A stretch of DNA of 49,426 bases from Planctomycetota bacterium (GTDB taxonomy: Bacteria; Planctomycetota; JAJSAM01; JAJVHW01): contig JAIOPE010000054.1 of NCBI GenBank assembly GCA_021414065.1, positions 1-49,426 of the forward strand. Direction: 5' to 3'. Below are positions 8,237-16,880 of the stretch, piece by piece (position 1 is the stretch's first letter; each line of letters starts with the position of its first letter). A model generated the notes under the pieces. It was not told the DNA's origin, did not search any database, and worked only from the letters and a program-made list of their open reading frames with translations. The position numbers and the translations under genes were made by a program.

Positions 8237-9442
8237 GTGAAGAACCCCGTCCTCACTGTCGTCATCCCCGCGCTGAACGAGGAGCAGTCGATCGCGTCGA
8301 TCGTCGAGCGCTGCCTCGCGGAGCGCCCGAAGCTGATCGAACGGTGCGGTCTCGCCGACGTGCGGATCGTGGTCGTCTCCGACGGCTCGACCGACCGGAC
8401 CGTGTCGATCGCGCAGTCGTACGAGCCGAGGATCCGCGTGGTCGTCTTCGAGAAGAACCGCGGCTACGGCGCGGCGATCCAGGAAGGCTGGCGCGTCGGC
8501 GGGGGCGACCTGCTCGGGTTCATCGACGCCGACGGCACCTGCGATCCGGCTGCGTTTGCACCGATGTGCGAGAAGGCGATCGGCGGCGCGTCGGTCGTGC
8601 TCGGGAACCGGATGCACGGCGAGTCGAAGATGCCGGCCATCCGGCGCGTCGGGAACCGGCTGTTCGCGTGGCTGCTCGGCTACCTGTCGCAGAAGGAAGT
8701 GAAGGACACCGCGAGCGGCATGCGGGTCGTCCGGCGCGACGCCCTGCACAAGTTGTTGCCGCTGCCGGACGGTCTCCACTTCACCCCCGCGATGAGTGCC
8801 GTGTGTCTCGTCCACGAAGACCTCACGATCGCCGAGATCGAGATGTCGTACCGCGAGCGCGAGGGCCGCAGCAAGCTGCGGATCTGGCGTGACGGCTTCC
8901 GATTCCTCGGATCGATCCTCACGGCGGCTGCGGTGTTCCGTCCGCGACGACTCACGGTGCCGGTGCTCTGGCTGCTCGTCGCTGCGTCGCTCGCGCTCGC
9001 CTACGCTCCGGTGACGATGTACGCACGCGAGCACCGGATCGAGGAGTCGCACATCCACCAGTTGCTGCTGATCACACTCATGGGCGCGATCGGAGCGATG
9101 CTCTTCGGGGCGACGTACCTGGCGGAACACATGACGGCCGCCGGGCACCTGCGCCTCGACCGTTACGAAGCCGGCCGCGACCGTCTCGTCTCGCGGCCCG
9201 TGTTCCGCGCGCTCGTGGTGATCTCGGGGCTCTTCTGCGCGGCGACGGTCGCGTTCGCGGCGCACGGCTTCTTCGAGTACGTCTCCACGGGGCGGACCGA
9301 CGTCCACTGGTCGCGGTTCGTGCTCGCGATGTTCGCCACGGTGATGTTCGCGGAACTCGCGACGACGGCGTTGTTGCTTCGCTACGTCCGCGCGCTCGAC
9401 CGCAAGCTCACGGCGTTCCACGGAGAGAAGACCGCGCCGTGA
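8237..9442 (+). CDS. Membrane glycosyltransferase family 2 (dolichol-phosphate-mannosyltransferase-like)
   Basis: 401 aa, GTG start. The GT-A domain fills about residues 1-230: VVIPALNEEQSI at the nucleotide-binding edge, SDGSTDRT, and FIDADGT as the metal-binding DXD. The rest is a membrane module with about four helices. The family transfers a sugar from a nucleotide sugar to a lipid carrier or to a membrane glycan; the substrate is not evident. The final 4 bases (GTGA) overlap the start of the 97-aa membrane protein at 9439, so the two are translationally coupled and probably act together, the small partner perhaps as a membrane scaffold or flippase-like accessory. Confidence 0.9.
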   Translation: MKNPVLTVVIPALNEEQSIASIVERCLAERPKLIERCGLADVRIVVVSDGSTDRTVSIAQSYEPRIRVVVFEKNRGYGAAIQEGWRVGGGDLLGFIDADGTCDPAAFAPMCEKAIGGASVVLGNRMHGESKMPAIRRVGNRLFAWLLGYLSQKEVKDTASGMRVVRRDALHKLLPLPDGLHFTPAMSAVCLVHEDLTIAEIEMSYREREGRSKLRIWRDGFRFLGSILTAAAVFRPRRLTVPVLWLLVAASLALAYAPVTMYAREHRIEESHIHQLLLITLMGAIGAMLFGATYLAEHMTAAGHLRLDRYEAGRDRLVSRPVFRALVVISGLFCAATVAFAAHGFFEYVSTGRTDVHWSRFVLAMFATVMFAELATTALLLRYVRALDRKLTAFHGEKTAP

Positions 9443-9732
9443 CCGACAAGCGGCCCGTGATCGACGAGCGCCCCGGCGACACGGACGCAGCGCCCGAACT
9501 CGCTCGCGAGAAGGCCCGCGACGAAGTCCGCAAGGGCGGACGACTCATCTTCCATGCGACCGTGACGCTCGCCTCCGCGGCGGTCGCGGGCGCGGCCGAA
9601 GCGCTCGGCAACGTGCTGTTCCGCGGCGGCAACGATCTGCTCGGAATGACGCTCGAGGGAGCGGTGTTCGGGTTCCTCATCGGCAACCTGCTCGCCCTCT
9701 GGCTGTGGCCGAAGATGGTGGATCGGATCTGA
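9439..9732 (+). CDS. Small unknown membrane protein coupled to the glycosyltransferase
   Basis: 97 aa, GTG start overlapping the glycosyltransferase stop by 4 nt. An acidic and basic N-terminal half (residues 1-35) is followed by two hydrophobic segments, about 37-60 (Ala-rich) and 68-90 (GAVFGFLIGNLLALWLWP). No family is recognised. The overlap predicts co-translation and a shared process, most likely glycan or lipid-linked sugar handling. Confidence 0.75.
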   Translation: MTDKRPVIDERPGDTDAAPELAREKARDEVRKGGRLIFHATVTLASAAVAGAAEALGNVLFRGGNDLLGMTLEGAVFGFLIGNLLALWLWPKMVDRI

Positions 9733-9847
9733 CGTCCGCTCCGCGCGTGATGACTGTCACGCGGCACCGGCGAGACACGCATCGACCGCGCGGACGCGCC
9801 GTCTTCGCTGGAGCGATGCGCGCCGGGTCGTGACCATGGTCGCCATC

Positions 9848-11989
9848 ATGACGACACCGAAGCCACGCTCCACCACGCTCGACGGCCTCTTCCGGCCGCG
9901 CTCGGTCGCGATCATCGGCGCCTCGCGGAAGAAGGGCCACCTCGCCCGCGAACTGATGCACAACCTGATCGTCCACGAGTTCCAGGGGAAGATCTTCCCC
10001 GTCAACCCGAGCGCCGACGTCATCCACTCCTTCAAGTGCTACCCGACAGTCGGCGCGATCCCCGACGAAGTGGACCTCGCGATGATCATCGTCCCGCGCG
10101 ACCACGTGCTCGGCGCGGCGGAGGAGTGCGGCAAGAAGGGCGTGAAGGGGATCGTGGTGATCTCGTCGGGCTTCCGCGAGGTCGGACCGGCGGGCGTCGA
10201 ACGCGAGCAGAAGCTCATCGGGCTCTGCCGCAAGTACCACATGCGCATGATCGGCCCGAACTGCATGGGGATCGTGAACACCGACCCGCTCTTCAACCTG
10301 AACGCGACATTCGCCGGCACGTTCCCGCGACCCGGTCCGATCGGGTTCCTCTCGCAGTCGGGCGCGATGGGCGCCGCGCTCTTGTCCCACGCCGACCGGC
10401 TCGGTCTCGGCATGTCGATGTTCGCGTCGATGGGCAACAAGGCCGACGTCTCGGGCAACGACCTGCTCGAGTACTGGGAGGACGACCCGGACACGAAGGT
10501 CGTGCTCATGTACCTCGAGAGCTTCGGCAACCCGCGCAACTTCACCAACGTGGCGCGCCGCGTGACGAAGAAGATGCCGGTCGTCGCCGTGAAGGCCGGA
10601 CGCACCGCCGCAGGCGCCGCGGCCGCAGCGTCGCACACCGGCGCGCTCGCCGGGTCCGACGTCGCCGTGGATGCGCTCCTCTCGCAGTGCGGCGTGATCC
10701 GCGCGCAGACCGTGAATGAACTCTTCGACGTCGCGATGGCGTTCTCGTCGCAACCGCTGCCGAAGGGCCGTCGCGTGGCGATCCTGACGGACGCCGGCGG
10801 GCCCGCGATCATGGCGACCGACGCGATCGTCGCGGCGGGCCTCGAGATGGCGTCGCTCGCGCCGGAGACTATGGCCGGGATCGCGAAGGGGCTGAGCGAA
10901 GACGCGTCGGTGAAGAACCCCGTGGACATGCTCGGTCACTCGGGCGGCGAGGACTACGCGCGCTGCCTCCCGCTGCTCCTCAAGGACCCCGGTGTGGACG
11001 CCGTGATCGCGATGTACGTGCCGCCGATCATGCACGACCCGGTCGAGGTCGCGCACCGCATCTTCGAAGCGGCGCAGGGCAGCGACAAGCCGGTCGTCTG
11101 CGTGCTCATGGCGCACGACCAGGTGCTCGAAGCGATCAAGAAGCGCGGTGGGCCGACGCTTCCCATCTACGCATTCCCCGAGGGCGCGGTGCGCGCGCTC
11201 GCCGCGATGGCGAGGTACCGCGAGATGCGGGACCGCGACCCGGGTTCGATGCCCGACTTCAAGGTGGACCGCGCGACGGCGGAGAAGATCCTCCGCAAGG
11301 CCGCGAGCGAGCACCGCGAGCACCTCGCGCTCGATGAAGCCCAGCAGGTCCTTGCGTGCTACGGGCTTCGCTTCGCGAAGTCGAAGCTGGTGAAGGAGCG
11401 GAGCGAACTGCGCGCGGCGTTGCGCGACGTCGGCACGCCGGTCGTCCTGAAGATCAGCTCGCCCGACATCATCCACAAGACGGAGATCGGCGGCGTCGTG
11501 ACGAACGTCGGCTCGCCGGACGAAGCGGCGGTTGCGTTCGACGCCCTGCTCCACCGCGCGAAGTCTGCGTTCCCGAACGCGCGGATCGACGGCGTGCTCG
11601 TCCAGGAGATGGTCCGCGGCGGGCGCGAGATGATCCTCGGCATGACGCAGGACCGGAGCTTCGGTCCGCTCATCATGGCGGGCCTCGGCGGCGTCTATGT
11701 GGAGGTGCTGAAGGACGTCGCGTTCCGCGTCCACCCGATCACCGACCGCGACGCGCGGGAGATGGTCGAGGGGCTCCGCGCGGCGCCGCTCCTCCGCGGC
11801 GTGCGCGGCGAGAAGGCCGTGTCGATCGACGCCTACATCGACGCACTGCTGCGTGTGAGCCGCCTCGTCACCGACTTCCACGGGCTCAAGGAACTCGACG
11901 TCAACCCGTTCGTGGTGGGCGAGACGGCCGAGGAGAGCGTGGCCGTGGACGCGAGGATCCGCATCGATCCGAAGGCGTTCGGCGGGTAG
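9848..11989 (+). CDS. ADP-forming acyl-CoA (acetate-CoA) synthetase, fused alpha-beta
   Basis: 713 aa from ATG 9848; GTG 9830 and ATG 9836 are possible upstream starts. Domains in order: CoA-binding Rossmann domain (SVAIIGASRKKG), succinyl-CoA-ligase-like flavodoxin domains (IGPNCMGIVN; GFLSQSGAMG; active-site His loop SHTGALAGSD), and a C-terminal ATP-grasp domain (VVLKISSPDIIHKTEIGGV; DVNPF). The enzyme interconverts acyl-CoA, ADP and Pi with free acid, CoA and ATP through a phospho-His intermediate, conserving energy from acetyl- or acyl-CoA. No acetyltransferase (Pat-type) domain is fused. It converges almost end to end with the PDZ-protein gene, whose reading frame runs on antisense through the whole of this gene. 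Confidence 0.93.
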   Translation: MTTPKPRSTTLDGLFRPRSVAIIGASRKKGHLARELMHNLIVHEFQGKIFPVNPSADVIHSFKCYPTVGAIPDEVDLAMIIVPRDHVLGAAEECGKKGVKGIVVISSGFREVGPAGVEREQKLIGLCRKYHMRMIGPNCMGIVNTDPLFNLNATFAGTFPRPGPIGFLSQSGAMGAALLSHADRLGLGMSMFASMGNKADVSGNDLLEYWEDDPDTKVVLMYLESFGNPRNFTNVARRVTKKMPVVAVKAGRTAAGAAAAASHTGALAGSDVAVDALLSQCGVIRAQTVNELFDVAMAFSSQPLPKGRRVAILTDAGGPAIMATDAIVAAGLEMASLAPETMAGIAKGLSEDASVKNPVDMLGHSGGEDYARCLPLLLKDPGVDAVIAMYVPPIMHDPVEVAHRIFEAAQGSDKPVVCVLMAHDQVLEAIKKRGGPTLPIYAFPEGAVRALAAMARYREMRDRDPGSMPDFKVDRATAEKILRKAASEHREHLALDEAQQVLACYGLRFAKSKLVKERSELRAALRDVGTPVVLKISSPDIIHKTEIGGVVTNVGSPDEAAVAFDALLHRAKSAFPNARIDGVLVQEMVRGGREMILGMTQDRSFGPLIMAGLGGVYVEVLKDVAFRVHPITDRDAREMVEGLRAAPLLRGVRGEKAVSIDAYIDALLRVSRLVTDFHGLKELDVNPFVVGETAEESVAVDARIRIDPKAFGG

Positions 11990-14134
11990 CGGCAGCGCCC
12001 GCGACTGGACCGTGATGCGAGACCGCGCTTTCAGTGAGCCGGCCTGGAACAGCGCGTAGATCTGCTTCGGCGTCTCGAAGTCGGTCCCGTCGATCGCGAC
12101 GCCGATGTCACCGTCGCGCAGCCCGGCGCGGGCGATGTCGCTGTCGTGGTCCACGTCGAATCGCACGGCGTTCCAGGGCTTCGCGACGAACGTCACGTCG
12201 GCTGGGCACGGCACCTGGACCGTCATTTCGCCGAACTCGTCGTGGTGGAGTACGTACGAGCCCGCCGGCAGCAGATCCCACATCTTCGCGCCCTCGCTCG
12301 TCTCGCCGTCGGACCACCACTCGCGCGAGCCGTCGCCGTTCGCGAGGTAGAGGCTGATTCCGCCCGGCGAGATCGACTCCGGTGCGTGGACGCGGAGCGT
12401 CTGCAGGCGCGGCAGCGTGAGCGCAACTTGGTTCGGCCCGGCGTGGAGCGCCAGGGGCGTGCGGGAGATCCGGTTCTGGTGGTAGTTCCGGTCCTGAAGC
12501 ACCAGATCGACCCAGATGTCGCCCACTGGAAGCGGAGCGACGGTCGCGGAGCCGTCTCGGATCTCCCGGTTCCACCCGTCCGAGTCGTCGTCGGTCGCCC
12601 GGCGGACGCGGACGATCAACTGCGCGCCCGGTGGGGCGTCCGGAGCCGTCACCTCGAGTTGCGCGGGCGCCGTGAACTGCACGGTGTACTCGCGGCCGGG
12701 CGTTGGCTCCCACGGGACCTCGACGCTCCCGAACGTCTCCGATGACACGCGGAGCGCAATCGTTCGGGGGTGCTCGGCGTCGGGCGTGTCGTCGCCCAGC
12801 TCGTCCGGTTCGGGCAGCGCCACTTTGGCGCGACCGTCGCGTGTCCGGCTCCACGCCAGGTTCGACGACGTCTCGTCGCCACGCCGCCGCGCAACGGAGT
12901 GGAAGTCGCAGTCGGGTACGACGGCGTCGTCCGGCCCGACGACCCTCACGAGGAACCAGTCGCGGAGGTCGCCCGCCGGGATGGCGATCGTGCGACGGAC
13001 GAGACCGTCGCCGACCGTGACCGTCTCCCGGTGGAACTCGCGACCGCAGGCGTTCGTGGCGATGAGGGAGTATGGGCCGGGCGCCACGTCGAGGAGCGCG
13101 GCCCGACCGCCGGGGTTGGCGTGGCGGGTTCCGGAGTCGTTCTCGTCACGTTCGGTGGACGCGGAGGGCGCGGCGTCTGCGGAAGCGCGTTGCAGTTGAA
13201 TGCCGACGCGCGTCGGACCGTCGGGCCCGGCGGGACCGAGTTCCACCAGCACTCCGCGCCGCTCCTTGAACTGGAGACGGAGCGGTGGCGGCGCCGCGCC
13301 GTCCACGATCGTCACGCCCGTTTCGTCGGAACGGTACTCGTCCTGCTCGCCGCCTTCGGCGCGGACGCGCCACTCGCCGGGACGCAGGCGGATGCTCGCG
13401 TCCGACGGCGACCAGTTCGCGCTGGACGAGTTGTCCTGCTGCCCGCGGAGCCACCTGACGATGTCCGCCTTCTCAGCGGCTCGCCCGTCCGGCATCGTCA
13501 CCTCGACGGTCAGGTCGTTGCGCACTGTGCCCACGACGTCCACGTCGGTGCCCGGGCGGATGTCGTCCCAGAGGTTCCCGCCTCCGGCGCGATCGAACTC
13601 CCATCCGGGGTGATCGACGTCGATCCAGTAGGCGCGGTCCGAGAGCCCTTCGCACCGGAACGCACCGGTCGCGTCGGTCACCGAACGCCGGGAGAGCGCT
13701 TCGTTCCAGCGGAACTGCCGGACCCTCTCGCGCAACTCGCGGCGAAGGCTCTCCTCCTCGTCGTCGGTCGGCGGGAGGTTGACCTTCGGCGCATCCTCTT
13801 GAGGGCGCGCCGTCACCTTCACGCCTGCGATTCCACGTCCCTTTGGGTCGAAGACGTGTCCGGTGATCGCGCCGCTTCCGCGCGTGATCGGGCCGAGGTC
13901 GCCGACGTCGATCGACGCGAGGAAGTCGCCCGCCGCACGGCGTGGACGCTGCCCTTCGCGTCGGTCGTGGGTCGTGCCGCCGGGCGCCTCGGAGCCGGGC
14001 GCGGCGGGTCCGTTCGGTGTGCCGCCGACGTCGTCGGCATCCGGCCCAGGCCCGCCCCCGATCGTGATCCCCACGGCGACTCCCGCTGCCGCGCCGAGCG
14101 CGACACCGAGGACGAAGGTCAGGACGCGGGCCAT
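11990..14134 (-). CDS. Signal-anchored carboxypeptidase-regulatory-like / PDZ protein, 3' end truncated (no own stop)
   Basis: About 715 recognisable residues from ATG 14134 (GAGG 8 nt upstream). A hydrophobic anchor (residues 3-25) leads to an Asp/Pro/Gly linker, a carboxypeptidase-regulatory-like beta sandwich (ITGHVFDPKGRGIAG to DATGAFRCEGL), several further beta-sandwich stretches with lipoprotein-like 'metric' repeats, and a C-terminal PDZ domain (IARAGLRDGDIGVAIDG). The PDZ stops after SRITV, before its last strand, and the frame then runs on without a stop through 2.3 kb antisense to the acyl-CoA synthetase, ending only at 9677. The coordinates given cover only the part that looks coding. 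It follows gmhA by 41 bp on the same strand. Likely periplasmic or surface; function unknown. Confidence 0.65.
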
Positions 14135-14175
14135 GGCGGTCACCTCATGCTACCGCCAGGCGACCCGCCCGCGCG

Positions 14176-14769
14176 TCAGGCGTAGTTGCCGGGGAACAGG
14201 CTCCGCTCGGCCGCCTCGATCACCGCGTGGATCACCTGGATGTGGACTTCCTGGATGCGGTCCGACGTCGTGCCGAGCGGGACGACGACCGCGATGTCGC
14301 AGGCGTCCTTCATCTTCCCGCCGCCGCGTCCGAGGAGGCCGACGACCGTGAGCCCGCGCTGCCGCGCCGCTTCGCAGGCCAGAAGGATGTTGGGGGAGTT
14401 GCCGCTCGTCGAGAGCGCGTCGAGCAGGTCGACCGCCTTCCCTTGGGCCTCGACCTGCCGCGCGAAGACGTGGTCGAACCCGAAGTCGTTCGCGATGCAC
14501 GACATCGCGGCCGGGTCGCTGAACGCCATTGCGGGGAGCGCCGCGCGGTCCTTCCGGAAGCGCCCGGACCACTCCTCCGCGAAGTGCATGGCGTCGGACA
14601 TGCTCCCGCCGTTGCCGCAGGAGAAGATCGTCCCGCCGCGGCGCAGCGTCGCGAGCGCGGCGTCGGCGAACGCTTCGCACGCGGCCATCGCCGTGGCGTC
14701 CGCGCGGAAGGCCGCTTGCACCGCCGCAGCTTCGTCGAGCGTCCGCCGGATGGAGTCGCCGCTGTTCAT
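14176..14769 (-). CDS. gmhA: Phosphoheptose isomerase (SIS domain)
   Basis: 197 aa, close to E. coli GmhA (192 aa). It has the SIS-fold phosphosugar loop SCGNGGSMSDAMHFAEE with the catalytic Glu, the phosphate loop ALSTSGNSPNI, the basic GGGKMKDACD stretch, and HIQVIHAVIE near the C-terminus with the Gln and His of the metal and active site. The reaction is sedoheptulose 7-phosphate to D-glycero-D-manno-heptose 7-phosphate, the first step of nucleotide-activated heptose synthesis for LPS core or other glycans. It implies a heptose-containing envelope or S-layer glycan. It is the first gene of a minus-strand pair with the PDZ protein; no other heptose genes are in the window. Confidence 0.93.
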   Translation of the reverse strand: MNSGDSIRRTLDEAAAVQAAFRADATAMAACEAFADAALATLRRGGTIFSCGNGGSMSDAMHFAEEWSGRFRKDRAALPAMAFSDPAAMSCIANDFGFDHVFARQVEAQGKAVDLLDALSTSGNSPNILLACEAARQRGLTVVGLLGRGGGKMKDACDIAVVVPLGTTSDRIQEVHIQVIHAVIEAAERSLFPGNYA

Positions 14770-15154
14770 GGCCTCAGGTGATACCGGAACGCCCGGGCCA
14801 CGGGAAGGGGTCTCGCACGCTCGGTGGGGCTCGGGGGACGGGATGTGTGGTGTTCGCGACTCGCGCCTACCTCGTCGGGAACCTCGCCACGAGCGCCACG
14901 TCGAATCCTCCTCGGTCCGGCCCGGCCGCTCTACTCAGCGAACGCGCGTCGCGTGGAAGCGCGTGCGTCGAGCCTCCACCCAGGCGGGGAGTCGATCGTT
15001 GTCGGGCGCCGCACGTGCGGCGGAGCCAGTCCATATCTGACGCAGAGAGCGTCCGCGATCGCGCCGCGCGCTCGACAGCGACTCGACGGTTGCCAGTCCG
15101 GTTGCGCCGATGTACCCTTCAATCTCCCTCACAATTGAGGGTGGAGAATCCGCC
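14770..15154. other. Intergenic region between gmhA and the RHH gene
   Basis: 385 bp between divergent genes. It must hold the gmhA promoter (minus) and the RHH promoter (plus). Apart from the palindrome at 15126 I see no gene, RNA or repeat in it; several short open frames look like chance frames in GC-rich DNA. Confidence 0.5.
15126..15141. promoter_or_regulatory. Inverted repeat, candidate operator of the RHH regulator
   Basis: CCCTC - ACAATT - GAGGG, flanked by further matching bases (CTCCCTC and GAGGGTGGAG). It lies 14-29 bp before the start codon of an Arc/CopG-type protein, where autoregulators of this type usually bind. The right arm runs into the Shine-Dalgarno GGAG, so bound protein would also hide the ribosome site. 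Confidence 0.45.
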
Positions 15155-15508
15155 ATGCGTGTTGAAGCCACCATCCCGAAGAGCCGCGGGAGCGCGATTG
15201 CGGAGCTCGCCGAGGAGCTGGGACTCTCTCGGAGCCAGATCGTCGATGAGGCGTTGGCGCTCTTCCTCAAGGCCGTGCTCGAAGCGCGCCGGGGTCGGCG
15301 CCTCGTCATGGTCGGACCCGGCACGTCGGGCTCCTGCGAGATCGCGACGCCCACGCTGTCGGCGCTCGAGTGGGCCGCCCGCCCGCAGATCGTCGAGATG
15401 GCCGTCGAGTCGGTGTCGCACATGGACGCGCTCGTTCGCAAGCCACGCAAGCCAAACGCGCGCCTGCGCGCGGCGGCGAAGCGACACGCGCTGGGCCGAC
15501 GCGCATGA
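15155..15508 (+). CDS. Ribbon-helix-helix (Arc/CopG-type) DNA-binding protein
   Basis: 117 aa from ATG 15155, with GGAG 8 nt upstream; an earlier in-frame start at 15110 would read through the operator and is less likely. The N-terminal 45 residues fit an RHH fold: strand MRVEATIPKS, helix GSAIAELAEELG, turn LSRSQ, helix IVDEALALFLKAVLEAR. The C-terminus is basic (RKPRKPNARLRAAAKRH). RHH proteins dimerise and bind operators; many are toxin-antitoxin antitoxins. Here the gene that follows, overlapping by ATGA, is a membrane methyltransferase rather than a toxin, so it more likely regulates that gene. Confidence 0.8.
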   Translation: MRVEATIPKSRGSAIAELAEELGLSRSQIVDEALALFLKAVLEARRGRRLVMVGPGTSGSCEIATPTLSALEWAARPQIVEMAVESVSHMDALVRKPRKPNARLRAAAKRHALGRRA

Positions 15509-16089
15509 CCCTCGACGCCGCGAGCCGGATCGCCGTTGCCGCCGCCCTGGTCGCCATGATCGCGATCCGGGCGCCGCACGGGCAGCGGAGCCGGTCCATT
15601 CCCGTGGCGAGGAGCTTCCGCGACCGCGCCGACTCCGCCGTGCTCGCGGTCGCGATGGTCTCCTTCGTCGTGCCGGTCGCGTGGCTCGTCTGCGGTGCGC
15701 TCGACGCAGCGGAGCGGGTGCACTCGTGGACGCTCCTTTCGTGCGGGTGCGCCGCCGTCGTCGGAGGACTCTGGCTCTTCCATTGCTCCCACGCCGACCT
15801 CGGCACGAACTGGTCGGTCACGCTCGAGATCCGCGAGGGCCACACGCTCGTCACGTCCGGCGTCTACTCCCGCATCCGCCACCCGATGTACACGTCGCTC
15901 CTCCTCTACTCGCTGGGCCTCGCACTCGCTCTCCCGAACTGGATCGCGGGCCCGTCCTACCTCGCGTCGATGCTCCTCCTGGTCGCCGTGCGCCTCGCCC
16001 GCGAGGAGCGGATGATGGCCGCCACATTCGGCGACGCCTTCACCGCCTGGTCCGCCCGCACCGCCCGCCTCGTCCCGTTCGTGTGGTGA
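15505..16089 (+). CDS. Isoprenylcysteine-carboxyl-methyltransferase-like membrane methyltransferase
   Basis: 194 aa, start ATG overlapping the RHH stop (ATGA). About five hydrophobic segments are visible. The C-terminal part carries the ICMT/PEMT signature: GVYSRIRHPMYTSLLLYSLG, followed by a Glu-containing REERMMAATFGDAF helix, the S-adenosylmethionine and substrate-binding region of this integral membrane family. It should methylate a lipid, isoprenoid or small hydrophobic acceptor in the inner membrane; bacterial homologues have varied and mostly unknown substrates. It is translationally coupled to the regulator upstream. Convergent with hicA, with a short palindrome between. Confidence 0.85.
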   Translation: MTLDAASRIAVAAALVAMIAIRAPHGQRSRSIPVARSFRDRADSAVLAVAMVSFVVPVAWLVCGALDAAERVHSWTLLSCGCAAVVGGLWLFHCSHADLGTNWSVTLEIREGHTLVTSGVYSRIRHPMYTSLLLYSLGLALALPNWIAGPSYLASMLLLVAVRLAREERMMAATFGDAFTAWSARTARLVPFVW

Positions 16090-16093
16090 CGGG

Positions 16094-16107
16094 GGCCGGT
16101 TCCGGCC
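16094..16107. terminator. Short GC palindrome between convergent genes
   Basis: GGCCGG-TT-CCGGCC lies 5 bp after the methyltransferase stop and 1 bp before the hicA stop. It could act in both directions but has no T-run, so termination is only suggested. Confidence 0.3.
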
Positions 16108-16108
16108 G

Positions 16109-16321
16109 TCACAGGTCCTCCGGACGGAGCCCGGCCGAGCGAGCGATGCGGGCGAGCATCCGCGGGCAGATCTCGACGCTGTCGTGGAAGGCGAACACGA
16201 AATCGGGCCACCCGTCGCGCATGAGCACGCAGTGTGACCCGGTCTGCCGCCGCAGTCGTCATCCGAGCCTCTGGACTGCGGCCAGAACGCGACGTGCCTT
16301 TGTCGCGGGCCAGTGACTCAC
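16109..16321 (-). pseudogene. hicA: HicA-type mRNA interferase toxin with in-frame TGA at codon 21
   Basis: The frame from GTG 16321 (overlapping the hicB stop as GTGA) to TGA 16109 is 71 codons, the usual HicA length. It reads as a HicA double-stranded-RNA-binding fold: TKARRVLAAVQRLG, then TGA, then RLRRQTGSHCVLM with the catalytic His of the GSH motif, then WPDFVFAFHDSVEI and LARIARSAGLRPEDL. In relatives of this subfamily, as I recall them, the residue at the stop is Trp (LGW), so a TGG to TGA change would explain it. The remaining sequence is undamaged, suggesting a recent loss, a sequencing error or readthrough. Without readthrough the toxin is dead while its antitoxin stays intact. Confidence 0.75.
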
Positions 16322-16530
16322 GCCGTGGCGAACAGCCGCGCGATGGCCGGGATCGGTTCGCCATGCTCGACGCGGTCGGCGAGCGCGCGCAGGGCGAGCG
16401 CTTCCACGTTGACGAGGGCCTCATCACGCGTACCGCCGTAGGCGAGCACGCCCGGCAGGTCGATGACTTCGGCCAGCCAGCGCCCGTCAGCTTCGCGATC
16501 GACCTCGACACGGAAGGAGTCTGCGCTCAT
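16318..16530 (-). CDS. hicB: HicB-type antitoxin
   Basis: 70 aa. Partial-RNase-H-like HicB fold: FRVEVDREADGRW, AEVIDLPGVLAYG and TRDEALVNVEALALRALADR, ending LEHGEP-like VEHGEPIPA. It is the short form with no C-terminal DNA-binding domain. HicB binds and blocks HicA. The order is hicB then hicA with a 4-nt overlap. A -10-like TACTCT (minus strand 16542-16537) ends 6 nt before the ATG, giving a leaderless mRNA. Because hicA carries an internal stop, the antitoxin may persist without a target. Confidence 0.88.
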   Translation of the reverse strand: MSADSFRVEVDREADGRWLAEVIDLPGVLAYGGTRDEALVNVEALALRALADRVEHGEPIPAIARLFATA

Positions 16531-16880
16531 GCGGCGAGAGTACGACGGATCGGGGCGGCAACGGACAACGGGTGCACGCGACGTAGCGGACCGGGGTCCG
16601 GCAGACGAGCACCCGGCGCGTCGCGCATCGGGGACGGTCCCCAAAAACTCAAAATCTCCGCGATCAGGCGAGGCCGCGTCGGTGAGTGCGAACGCTGCGG
16701 GCAGGAGCCACCGGGCGTTCATCCTTCGCGGCGGCCGGCGGTCGCCGGTCGTCGTCCCTGGCGAAGATCGGACCGCCGCAGTGCGCACGAGCCACGCGGT
16801 GGCGGGTCGCGTGGGGCTCCCCGTTTCGGGACGTGCGCCACGCACGATGAGGTCGCTCGGCGGGGGCCGGAAGTGACAGC
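16531..16880. other. Intergenic region with a REP-like palindrome
   Basis: 350 bp between hicB and the gene ending at 16881. It holds the hicB -10 box (TACTCT, 16537-16542, minus) and the REP-like copy at 16630. I see no convincing gene; minus-strand frames through the REP produce short peptides containing FEFLGTVP, which are translations of the repeat. Confidence 0.5.
16630..16658 (+). repeat. REP-like palindrome, copy A
   Basis: The palindromic core GGGGACGGTCCCC (16630-16642) is followed by an A-rich tail AAAAACTCAAAATCTC. The same core and tail recur at 20399 (same orientation) and 19332 (opposite). This is the form of REP elements mobilised by RAYT-type Y1 transposases; none is encoded in the window. 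Confidence 0.75.

Noticed and set aside
12770-14185. 471-aa open frame on the plus strand
   Set aside because: Shadow of the PDZ / carboxypeptidase-regulatory gene, which has a signal anchor, domain patterns and a ribosome site on the other strand.
16259-16261. TGA read as Trp (alternative genetic code) to explain hicA
   Set aside because: TGA ends many intact genes here exactly where the family should end (hicB, helicase, acyl transport and signalling genes), so it is a normal stop in this genome.
16259-16261. TGA read as selenocysteine in hicA
   Set aside because: The position is not a redox site, relatives as I recall have Trp, and no SECIS-like hairpin of the right form follows.
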